Shown: piece by piece, positions 1 through 7,173 of the stretch
Position numbering within the stretch: the stretch's first letter is position 1
Layout of the letters: every line of letters starts with the position of its first letter
DNA from: Leptolyngbyaceae cyanobacterium SM1_3_5
GTDB lineage: Bacteria; Cyanobacteriota; Cyanobacteriia; Elainellales; Elainellaceae
DNA length: 10,536 nucleotides
NCBI GenBank assembly: GCA_012031475.1
Contig: JAAUTJ010000105.1
Coordinates: 1-10,536, forward strand
Direction: 5' to 3'
Notes under the pieces: model-generated
Seen by the model: the letters and a program-made list of their open reading frames with translations, nothing else
The model's database searches: none
What the model was told of the DNA's origin: nothing
Made by a program: the position numbers and the translations under genes

Positions 1-143
1 TGATCCCTAAACTCGTAGACTTTGAACTAGCAAATTCTAGGTCAGCTTCAAACTCTTCCTAATTCACATCTTGATGCTGTAATTAGCAGGCCATAATGCA
101 GTGAGATTTTGAACATCTGTAAAACGATGTTGAGTTGACACTG

Positions 144-1110
144 CTATTCTTCAGTAGCCTGATTCGGGATGCGTGAAATGCAAACAGTCGCAAAAAGAAT
201 CAATATGCCCCCAAGCCCTTGCAAGGGTAAAAATCGCTCACCTAAGAGCAAATAAGCACCTGCCACTCCGAAGATGGGGATCAAGGTTAAATAGACCGAA
301 ATTCGACCCGCAGATTGATGCCGTAGTGCTGCTAGATAAAGAAGAAAAGCAGTTCCATATCCAAATGCGCCTGACCCAAAAGCAACTAATAAACTCGGCC
401 AAGTCTCAGAACTTACTGTCATCGTCTCTAGCTGCAACACGAAAGCACCGCTCAGTACAACTAGGAAAAAAAAGCAGGGCAAAGGATTGTTGAATTGCAG
501 CAATTCCAACTGGAGCTAAGTCCCTAATTGAGTGAGAAGTCGCGATCGCATAGAGTGAAGCGAAGATAACACCTAAAAACATCAGTCCATCTCCCCACAC
601 CGAGCCTCGTCCGTTCGACGTAGCACCGGGGGCAGCAACCAGCGCAACGCCTAAACAAGCAATTAGTCCCAAAGCGATGAGTGATTTGTTAATTCGCTCT
701 TTCAGTAACAGCCAAGAGAGTGCTATCGTCACGACGGGTTCCATTGTGCCGATGAAGGTTGCATTACTGGCAGTGGTTAATGATAATCCAAACATTCCAG
801 ATAAATAAGATAATCCTGGTTCAAGCAACCCTAGAAGACCAATCTTGACTGTACTCCATGTCAATGGAACTCGACTTCCCTGCCACCCAACGAGCGTCCA
901 GAAGAAACACACGCTAGAAGCGGTTTGAACTGTGAGCAATGTAATCGGAGGAAGACGATCTAAAGCCCCTTTAGTAACAACCATTGTTAAGCCGTAAACT
1001 GCCGCAGATGAAACAATCAAACTTACCCCTTGAGGCAGCTTAAGACTTTGGGCGATCGCATGAAAAAATTGAAGAAACCGCCGCAGAATTTCCAGAATTA
1101 GGGAAATCAT
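144..1110 (-). CDS. DMT/EamA-family drug/metabolite exporter, frameshifted as read
   Basis: This is a ten-helix inner-membrane transporter of the drug/metabolite transporter superfamily. The substrate cannot be read from the sequence. The first frame (from 1110) gives about 215 residues that are almost all hydrophobic helices. It includes the conserved end of EamA domain 1, ATFIGTMEPVVTIALSWLLL followed by KERI. The second EamA domain continues in another frame to the stop at 144 and ends in the matching AYLLLGERF motif. The switch falls in a run of eight T on the coding strand (466-473): seven T would restore one frame of about 321 residues, the usual family length. The ATG at 1110 has no clear Shine-Dalgarno sequence, and an in-frame stop lies four codons upstream, so the first residues are uncertain. 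It is transcribed divergently from a TetR gene that probably represses it. The family call is firm. Whether the gene is functional depends on the frameshift. Confidence 0.88.
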
Positions 1111-1305
1111 AATGATGACTCAAAAATTGAATTGGTAAGTCGCAATCCAGAATTACCTTGCTTGCCTGCTCCAGATAGAATCCGATCTATCTCTAAAGCG
1201 GCTGAACCTGTACCAATAATGGTGACGTGAAACCGTTGCTTCTAAATTTTTAGGTTGGAATTCTGATTAACCTCGCATAAAACGCGAAAATCTATTCATG
1301 TTTCT

Positions 1306-1335
1306 AGAATACGAAAGAACTTTCACGTTTGTCAA
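1306..1335 (-). promoter_or_regulatory. Sigma70-type promoter for the DMT exporter
   Basis: Read on the minus strand, a perfect -35 hexamer TTGACA (1330-1335) is followed by an 18-bp spacer and a -10 hexamer TATTCT (1306-1311). Transcription would begin near 1299, leaving a leader of roughly 190 nt before the exporter ATG at 1110. The spacer is occupied almost entirely by an operator-like palindrome, so a bound repressor would block RNA polymerase directly. The promoter match is seen in the sequence. Its use and regulation are inferred. Confidence 0.65.
1312..1327. promoter_or_regulatory. Candidate TetR operator, site 1
   Basis: The site CGAAAGAACTTTCACG contains GAAAG-AA-CTTTC, an interrupted palindrome with 5-bp arms. 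It is essentially the reverse complement of site 2, and the two centres are 28 bp apart. It fills the spacer between the -35 and -10 boxes of the exporter promoter. This is the classic position for an autogenous TetR-family operator in a divergent pair. Binding by the adjacent TetR protein is inferred. Confidence 0.6.
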
Positions 1336-1338
1336 GAG

Positions 1339-1354
1339 GCGAAAGTTCTTTCGC
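1339..1354. promoter_or_regulatory. Candidate TetR operator, site 2
   Basis: The 16-bp site GCGAAAGTTCTTTCGC has perfect 7-bp arms around a central TT. It lies between the exporter -35 box and the TetR coding sequence, so it could control both directions. It shares the core GAAAG-N2-CTTTC with site 1. I see no convincing plus-strand -35/-10 pair for the TetR gene, so its own promoter stays unplaced. Confidence 0.62.
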
Positions 1355-1395
1355 GTTTCCAATTAGAATTGAGTGAACTTGATAAGATTGAATTT

Positions 1396-2024
1396 ATGGT
1401 TGAAGTTCCAGCAGAGCGTGTCCGACGATTGCCCCAGCAGTCTCGGAGTCAACAGCGGGTAGCTCAAATCTTGGCAGCCGCCGCGCAAGTCTTTGCAGAA
1501 GTTGGTTATGAAGCTGCTTCAACGACGATGATTGCCGAGAGAGGGAAAACTTCAGTCGGGTCACTCTACCGTTTTTCCCAGATAAGGCAGCGATTTTTCA
1601 AGCACTAGCAGGTGATTATATGGATCAGTTGCGCGAACTGTTTCGGCGAATGCTGAGTCCAGACGTGTATCACTTGCCGATGCAGGTCATTATTGACCGA
1701 ATTATTGATGCCTATTACGATGAGCTACTGTCGCAACCTGGCTATCGCACTGTGCTGTTGGAGTATTACCTTTCACCCAAAGCAACTGCGATTATCGACA
1801 ATGTGAATCGAGAAATTCAACCCTTTTTTGAAGCTTTATTTGCGGCTCGTGCGCCTGATATGGAACTAGAACAGCGCAAACTGATTGCGATGGTCACGGT
1901 CGAAGCCTCTTGTGTTCTAGAGTTCGTTTCGTCAGAAGCAGATGATACACTCAGAATCAAGCTGAGGCTTGAAGAAAAGAGGCTTTTAGCCGCCTACCTC
2001 CACACTTACTTTCCGGATAGTTAA
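1396..2024 (+). CDS. TetR/AcrR-family transcriptional repressor, frameshifted as read
   Basis: This is a TetR-family one-component repressor. The N-terminal DNA-binding domain is clear: SRSQQRVAQILAAAAQVFAE, then the helix-turn-helix ending TSVGSLYRF. The as-read frame then fails. Adding one T to the run of five at 1572-1576 restores the hallmark sequence SLYRFFPDKAAIFQAL and joins it to the ligand-binding, dimerization domain that runs to the stop at 2024. The corrected product is 209 residues from the ATG at 1396. A TTG at 1369 in the same frame would add nine. Neither has a strong ribosome-binding site, and I prefer the ATG for its family-like length. The gene diverges from the DMT exporter across two palindromes, so repression of the exporter, and probably of itself, is the natural reading. 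The family is secure. The inducer is unknown. Confidence 0.87.
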
Positions 2025-2083
2025 ACATAGTTTGCTCAATTGTCATTCTAGAGTTTTAATGGATAGAACTTTGAAATAGTGTT

Positions 2084-3763
2084 TTAATCCGGCATTTGCA
2101 CGGCTTCAGCATTAGTCTTTTGTTGGTCTGTTGGATCATCTGCTGTTTGTTGTAATGGTGGAATAATTCGTTTAGGGCGAGCAAAGATGAAGAACCGAGC
2201 GGCGATCGCCTCCTGATTCTGCAAGCAAGATCGCACTCGATCTTCAAGCTCTTGATCAGAGATTGTGAAGCGACTAAATTGCCGACAGTGTTCTGCCCAA
2301 GACTCGACAATAAAACATTCAACAAACCGACCCCAGACTGAAACATCCTGCCACAAATCCCAGCGTGTCACGCCATCGCGCTCACGGCTCAGCCGCAGTG
2401 GTTGAATCGTTTCCACAAACTCCTGGATGCGATCGATTTGAATGTCATACTGCAACATCACCAGCACAGGCCCATCTTCTGGCTGCGGATCGACGGCCAC
2501 CGCCGTGTGAAAAGGAGGATGGGCAGGCGTCAGGTTTAAGTGTTCCCCATCTCGAAACCGCAGCAGAAAGGCAGCGATCAAACTGATGCCCAAACATAGT
2601 GCAGTGAGTGCGAGGGTGCGGGATGTGCCCATGTAGGTGGCGATCGCGCCCCATAGCAGTGCCCCGATCGCCATGTTGCCTTGCAAGACGAACTGAAAGA
2701 AACTGAGCGATCGTGCCCGCACCCAGTCGGGAACGACCATCTGAACCGCGACACTAAAACTTGCCATCAACACCGTCCAGGCAATCCCCGTGATTCCCAT
2801 CAGCAGGCAAAGCACAGCAAAGCTGCGAGATTGTGACAGTCCAAACAGCATCAGCGCGTAAACAACAGTGGCAAACAGCACCACTGCATCCCTGGAAAAG
2901 GTTTGATTCAAGGTCGGCAAAACCAACGTTGCCACAATGGAGCCGAAGCCCATCGCTCCAAACAGCAGACCATACTGCTCAGAATCGATCCCCAATTCAT
3001 AGCGTGAGAGTGCAGGTAAAAGCGCCCAAAGTCCGCTGCCACAAAGCATGAACAATCCCGTCCGCAGCAAGACGACTTGCAGCGGTGGGGCATGGCGGAC
3101 ATAGCGCCCACCCGCCCGCAGCGCCCCCACTACTCGCTCTGGCATCACTTCGCTGTGCGGCGTTTGACGAGCGATGTGATGCAGCGCGACGATCAGATAA
3201 AATCCCATTCCAGCCGTAATCAAGAAGACGACACCAGGGCCGGAAATTGCCACGATCGCCCCTGCCAAAACTGGGCCGATCGCTCGCGACAAATCGATCC
3301 CGCTGCCGTACAAAGTCAGTGCCTCCGGCAATTCCTCATGCGGCGTCACTTCAGGAATGAGCGCACCCCAAACAGGCGCACCCAATGCCGTTCCTAAACC
3401 CGCTAGAAATGTAAAAATTAGCAGATTTTCCGGTGAAATCACGTTTGCAACGGCCAGCAGTCCCAAACTGCCAGCGACAATCGAAGTCCAACCTTGTGCC
3501 CAGGCAAGTAGCTTGGGGCGATCGAAAATATCGGCCAGTGCGCCTGCGGGCAAACCAATCAAAAATGCTGGGAAGCTCGCTGCTGTTTGCAGCAGACTTA
3601 CCAACAGCGGCGATGATGAAAGCGAAGTCATTAGCCAAGCTGCGGCGATACTCTGCATCCAAAGGGCAATGTTGGCAATCAACATCGCGATCCAAATTTG
3701 GCGAAATCCCCGATGCCGCAAAGGAGAAAATGCGCGAATTGAGGTGAGAGAAGTGAGCGGCAT
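2084..3763 (-). CDS. MFS exporter, transmembrane secretion effector type (MFS_3)
   Basis: This is a major facilitator superfamily exporter of 559 residues with no frameshift. The first 400 or so residues form about twelve hydrophobic helices. The N-terminal sequence FSPLRHRGFRQIWIA and the loop motif GALADIFDRPKLL (about 74-86, the MFS motif A region) match the MFS_3 family (PF05977), which includes EntS-like exporters. After the last helix (about 402) comes a soluble extension. Residues about 432-512 (VLVMLQYDI, then GVTRWDLWQD and ECFIVESWAEH) resemble the ferredoxin-like antibiotic-biosynthesis-monooxygenase fold often attached to this family. The last 30 residues are polar and probably disordered. 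The gene lies 163 bp downstream of the azoreductase on the same strand, which suggests export of a toxic or reduced compound. The substrate is unknown. The start at 3763 is the first ATG before the family N-terminus and lacks an obvious Shine-Dalgarno sequence. Confidence 0.9.
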   Translation of the reverse strand: MPLTSLTSIRAFSPLRHRGFRQIWIAMLIANIALWMQSIAAAWLMTSLSSSPLLVSLLQTAASFPAFLIGLPAGALADIFDRPKLLAWAQGWTSIVAGSLGLLAVANVISPENLLIFTFLAGLGTALGAPVWGALIPEVTPHEELPEALTLYGSGIDLSRAIGPVLAGAIVAISGPGVVFLITAGMGFYLIVALHHIARQTPHSEVMPERVVGALRAGGRYVRHAPPLQVVLLRTGLFMLCGSGLWALLPALSRYELGIDSEQYGLLFGAMGFGSIVATLVLPTLNQTFSRDAVVLFATVVYALMLFGLSQSRSFAVLCLLMGITGIAWTVLMASFSVAVQMVVPDWVRARSLSFFQFVLQGNMAIGALLWGAIATYMGTSRTLALTALCLGISLIAAFLLRFRDGEHLNLTPAHPPFHTAVAVDPQPEDGPVLVMLQYDIQIDRIQEFVETIQPLRLSRERDGVTRWDLWQDVSVWGRFVECFIVESWAEHCRQFSRFTISDQELEDRVRSCLQNQEAIAARFFIFARPKRIIPPLQQTADDPTDQQKTNAEAVQMPD

Positions 3764-3926
3764 TATGATTTTTGCTGAGGATTGAATTCGCCAACTTTCG
3801 AGATGATCATTTGCGATCGACTGCCTTGAATCAATTGATCAATCACCGCAAGAACGGCAGCTTCCTACTCCTTGAAAAGAGCATGAGTGAGGTTTTCAAG
3901 TTAGAGAAGAAGGCGATCGCCACTTT

Positions 3927-4547
3927 TTACCAGCTTGCGATCGTCCTTTGAATTGCAGCCTGAGCAGTTGTAACCGACTGCTGCCGCGCTTCTTCGCCCA
4001 TGTTTAGATTTTCAGCATGGATGAAGGTGATGTCAGTAATTCCAATCATGCCGAAAATCGATCGCAAATAAGGTTCTTGAAAATCGTACTGACCCATCGG
4101 AGTGCCTGCGGGATAACTGCCGCCGCGAGCGCTGACCACCACCATCTTTTTATGCTTGACTAGCCCCTCGTAGCCTTGTTCTCCCACGCTGAAGGTACGA
4201 TTAACGCGAACGATTTGATCAATGTATGCCTTCAACGTGGATGGAATGCTGAAGTTATACATCGGAACGCCCAAGACGTAATAGTCTGCGGCCAACACTT
4301 CGTCAATCAAAGCATCAGAATCTTGAATGTTAGCGCTTAGATCGAGCGTCAGATATTCTGGTGGCGTGAAAGATGCAGCAATCCAACCTTCATCCACATG
4401 AGGAACTGGGTAATGTCCCAAATCGCGATACACAATTTTATCTTCTGGATGAGCTTCTTTCCAGGTGCTAACGAAGGTCTTGGTCAGGGCGCGAGAAATC
4501 GATCGATCGCCACGCGGACTGCTATCAAGATGCAAAACTTGCGCCAT
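3927..4547 (-). CDS. azoR: FMN-dependent NADH-azoreductase
   Basis: This flavodoxin-like cytoplasmic oxidoreductase of the AzoR family has 206 residues, the normal family length. The family reduces quinones and azo dyes by two-electron steps from NAD(P)H, using FMN in a homodimer. Visible motifs are the FMN-phosphate loop HLDSSPRGDRSIS (about 6-18), the flavin-contacting segment PMYNFSIPSTLKAYIDQ (95-111) and SARGGSY (139-145). The ATG at 4547 is supported by an AGGAG sequence eight bases upstream. It sits between the catalase and the MFS exporter on the same strand, consistent with detoxification of quinones or other electrophiles. The reading frame is intact, unlike several neighbours. The preferred physiological substrate cannot be deduced; quinone reduction is more likely than azo dyes. 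Confidence 0.95.
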   Translation of the reverse strand: MAQVLHLDSSPRGDRSISRALTKTFVSTWKEAHPEDKIVYRDLGHYPVPHVDEGWIAASFTPPEYLTLDLSANIQDSDALIDEVLAADYYVLGVPMYNFSIPSTLKAYIDQIVRVNRTFSVGEQGYEGLVKHKKMVVVSARGGSYPAGTPMGQYDFQEPYLRSIFGMIGITDITFIHAENLNMGEEARQQSVTTAQAAIQRTIASW

Positions 4548-4555
4548 CTTTTTTT

Positions 4556-4560
4556 CTCCT
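4556..4560 (-). promoter_or_regulatory. Ribosome-binding site of azoR
   Basis: AGGAG on the minus strand, eight bases before the ATG at 4547. It fixes the azoreductase start. Confidence 0.8.
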
Positions 4561-4750
4561 CAAAGTCTGTGTTTTTTACTCAGCAAACGTAATGCGTTAC
4601 CCTCACCGAACAAGCAGCCTGATCTTGACTCCATAGAGTTAAGAAATCCCAACAGTTCGCTTGACATCTTCGGGCGATTGGGGTGAAGGCAGCAGCCCTA
4701 AATCTGTAACGGAACGAGCCATTTCATGAAATATCTGTTCAACCTTGGCG

Positions 4751-6207
4751 TTATTTTGCAGTCGCTAGCAGCCCTAACGCCTTGGCAACGCCTTCTCCAT
4801 ACAGGGAGTCAGCCTTGGTGAAATGGTTCAGTTGTCGATCGATGATAAATTGCGGCACGTCCTGCATGGCCGCAGCAATGTTTTCGCAAAGCCGCTGTTG
4901 TTCATCAGGTGGCATGAGGCGAAAGAGTTTGCCCGCCTGAGTGTAATCGTCGTTGCCAGTGCGGTGGTCATGGCGATCGATCGTTCCTGAAGCTTGAGCG
5001 GCGGTTCTTTCACCTGCGGATCTTCAACGGGGCCATGAAGCTATTCGGCTCGTAGTTGACTGAACCGCGCCGTTGCTATCAAAGCGCATTGCGCCATCGC
5101 GATGATAGGTATGCGCTTGGTCGCGTGGGGACAGTTCGAGCAGGGCAGGCTTTCGTAGTTGACACCCAGCCGATAACCGATGGGCATCCGGGTAAGACAA
5201 ACTCGTGCTTGCAGCATTTTGTCCGGGCTAAAGGAAATGCCTGGAACCACGTTGGACGGGGAGAAGGCAGACTGCTCGATCTCGGCAAAATAATTCTCAG
5301 GGTTGCGATTGAGTTCCAAGATTCCAACTTCAATCAAGGGATAGTCTTGGTGGAGCCAAACCTTCGTCAAGTCAAAGGGATTGAAGGATAACCGATCGGC
5401 TTCTGCTTCCGGCATCACCTGCACACACACGCGCCAGCGGGGATAGTCGCCCTGCTCGATCGCGGAAAACAAATCCCGCTGGGCGCTTTCGCGATCGCTC
5501 CCGACAATTGCCGTCGCTTCTGCATTCGTGAGATTTTGGATGCCCTGCATCGTTTTGAGGTGGAATTTGACCCAGAAGCGTTCGTTGTCGGCGTTGATGA
5601 AGCTGAAGGTGTGGCTGCCGTAGCCGTTCATGTGGCGATGGCTGCGGGGTAGGCCGCGATCGCTAAACAGAATCGTCACCTGATGCAGGCTTTCGGGACT
5701 GAGCGACCAGAAATCCCACATGGCGATCGGGTTTCGCAAATTCGTTTTCGGATCGCGTTTCTGAGTGCGAATGAAGTCGCTAAACTTCATCGGGTCGCGC
5801 ACAAAAAAGACAGGAGTGTTGTTGCCGACCAGATCCCAGTTGCCTTCCTCGGTGTAAAACTTGACGGAAAAGCCGCGCACATCTCGTTCGGCATCGGCAG
5901 CACCTCGTTCCCCAGCAACCGTAGAAAATCGTGCCAGCACTTCGGTCAGCTTGCCAACTTGAGAAAATAGCTTTGCCTTGGTGTAGCGCGTGATGTCTTG
6001 GGTGACGGTAAACGTGCCATAAGCGCCTGAGCCTTTGGCATGAACGACCCGTTCGGGAATGCGCTCTCGATTAAAGTGCGCCATCTTTTCGACTAGATAA
6101 AAGTCCTGCATCAACAGCGGACCTTGTTCTCCGGCACTCAAAGAATTTTGATTGTCACTCACTGGAATTCCAGCATCGGTCGTTAGCTTCTCAGGTTTGT
6201 GGCTCAT
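4751..6207 (-). CDS. Monofunctional heme catalase, multiply frameshifted in its last third
   Basis: Catalase converts hydrogen peroxide to water and oxygen. The N-terminal part is intact and typical of small-subunit (clade 3) enzymes: distal-side His56 in VVHAKGSGAYG, Asn129 in WDLVGNNTPVFF, then FVRDPMKFSDFI and RHMNGYGSHTFSF. Between 5201 and 4978 I infer six single-base indels. A missing T (near 5200) and an extra T (near 5175) bracket the proximal heme-ligand motif; corrected it reads RVLSYPDAHRYRLG and puts the tyrosine at residue 339. Four single deletions follow, near 5116, 5065, 5036 and 4980. Correcting all of them yields NGAGSVNYEPNSF, GPVEDPQVKEPPLKL and then DRHDHRTGNDDYTQAG, on to the stop at 4751, about 486 residues in all. 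As literally read, the protein ends at 5041 after 388 residues and lacks the tyrosine. The start has AGGAG seven bases upstream. Sequencing error or a young pseudogene are both possible. Confidence 0.9.
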
Positions 6208-6214
6208 TGTTTCA

Positions 6215-6219
6215 CTCCT
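6215..6219 (-). promoter_or_regulatory. Ribosome-binding site of the catalase gene
   Basis: AGGAG on the minus strand, seven bases before the ATG at 6207. It supports that start and shows that the catalase can be translated independently of the hydrolase gene 85 bp upstream. Confidence 0.8.
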
Positions 6220-6292
6220 AATTCCTGAAATTACCGAGTGATTGCTTGGTAAAGCAATCTGTTAGAAAAAACGCTCTCACTGCTCCTCGAAC

Positions 6293-6937
6293 TTAGCGAC
6301 TCAAAGCCATTTTGGTATGCTCCATTCCAGCGAGAATGTGACCAAAGTTGGGTAGGCGAGTTACGAAGATCTGACCCATTCCGGGTGCGGTTGGCAATGT
6401 CCAGTCTTTTTGCAGTTCGGCAGCAATCGCGATCGTGTTCACGCACTTGACGCCTGCCTGAGTCATACGGGCGATCGCCGCATTTTGACTCGTCATGTTC
6501 CACGTACCAGAAGCATCAATTACAGCGTAAACGTCATAGCCAGCAGCGACTGCTGAAATGGCCGGAAATGCCAGACAAACATCTGTCGTGACGCCTGCCA
6601 TGATCAGCTTTTTGCGTCCAGTCTGTTCGACAGCGGCAACAAAGTTTCGATCGTTCCAGGCGTTGATAATCACGCGATCGACGATCGGAGCTTGAGGCAG
6701 CGTTGACAGCAGTTCTGGAAAAAGCGGGCCATTCGCACCGTTTGGATTGCTTGTCGTGAGAATTGTTGGCAGGTTAAATAACTTTGCAACTTCTGCCAGG
6801 TACAGCGCATTGTTTTTGAGATTGACCGGATCAATATCGGTGATGCCAAAGAGCATTGTGCCCACTTGGTGATCGATCAGCAGCATGGCTGAATTCTCTG
6901 GCGTTAGCTGCTCATAAAACTTTGGATCAGTCATCAT
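6293..6937 (-). CDS. Isochorismatase-fold cysteine hydrolase, YcaC-like
   Basis: This is a 214-residue cytoplasmic hydrolase of the isochorismatase/nicotinamidase fold. The sequence follows the E. coli YcaC subgroup closely: SAMLLIDHQVGTMLFGITDI, then FNLPTILTTS, IINAWND and MAGVTTDVCLAFPAISA. The expected catalytic Asp is Asp22 (LLIDHQ), the nucleophile is Cys121 (TTDVC), and the lysine is probably 109 or 110. The substrate of YcaC-type enzymes is unsettled; an amide or related C-N compound is likely. Two ATGs stand in tandem. An AGGA sequence (6943-6946) lies five bases from the first and eight from the second, so initiation at 6934 is also reasonable. The gene is first after the AraC gene and 85 bp ahead of the catalase, suggesting a shared stress regulon. 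The reading frame is intact. Confidence 0.92.
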   Translation of the reverse strand: MMTDPKFYEQLTPENSAMLLIDHQVGTMLFGITDIDPVNLKNNALYLAEVAKLFNLPTILTTSNPNGANGPLFPELLSTLPQAPIVDRVIINAWNDRNFVAAVEQTGRKKLIMAGVTTDVCLAFPAISAVAAGYDVYAVIDASGTWNMTSQNAAIARMTQAGVKCVNTIAIAAELQKDWTLPTAPGMGQIFVTRLPNFGHILAGMEHTKMALSR

Positions 6938-7115
6938 CTTTGTCCTATTGAAGCGTAAAAGAAACAGAATTGGCTGAGCGAAACTGATACATTAAGCTGT
7001 TTTGCTTACCGACATTGCTACTTTAATGGGTGCAATCTGCTGGTGTCTTTCCTATTCTTGGAATCTATGGTCAAATCTTGGCTAAAGTTGAAAATGAATT
7101 GATAGAAGAAAGATT

Positions 7116-7142
7116 AAAAAAGCACTTCTGCCAAAACTGCTT
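7116..7142 (-). terminator. Weak intrinsic terminator candidate after the AraC gene
   Basis: On the minus strand, about 30 bases past the AraC stop at 7174, AAGCA (from 7142) and TGCTT form a 5-bp stem with a short imperfect extension. A run of six T (7116-7121) follows at once. The stem is weak, so partial readthrough into the hydrolase gene is possible. Confidence 0.35.
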
Positions 7143-7173
7143 AAGTCACGATCGATTTTTATCGCTCTTCAGA

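Noticed and set aside
112..131. Inverted repeat AACATC / GATGTT downstream of the exporter stop
   Set aside because: Six-base arms with an 8-base loop and no T-run on the minus strand, so it is not convincing as a terminator.
2056..2346. Minus-strand frame of 96 codons inside the MFS gene end
   Set aside because: It is an out-of-frame shadow of the MFS C-terminal coding region, and the MFS frame is intact and family-typical.
3357..3785. Plus-strand frame of 142 codons opposite the MFS N-terminus
   Set aside because: It lies antisense to a clear transmembrane protein, and its composition is what an antisense shadow would give.
3911..3922. GGCGATCGCC palindrome between azoR and the MFS gene as a terminator
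   Set aside because: It has no loop and contains the HIP1 octamer, which recurs throughout the window, so it is better explained as HIP1.
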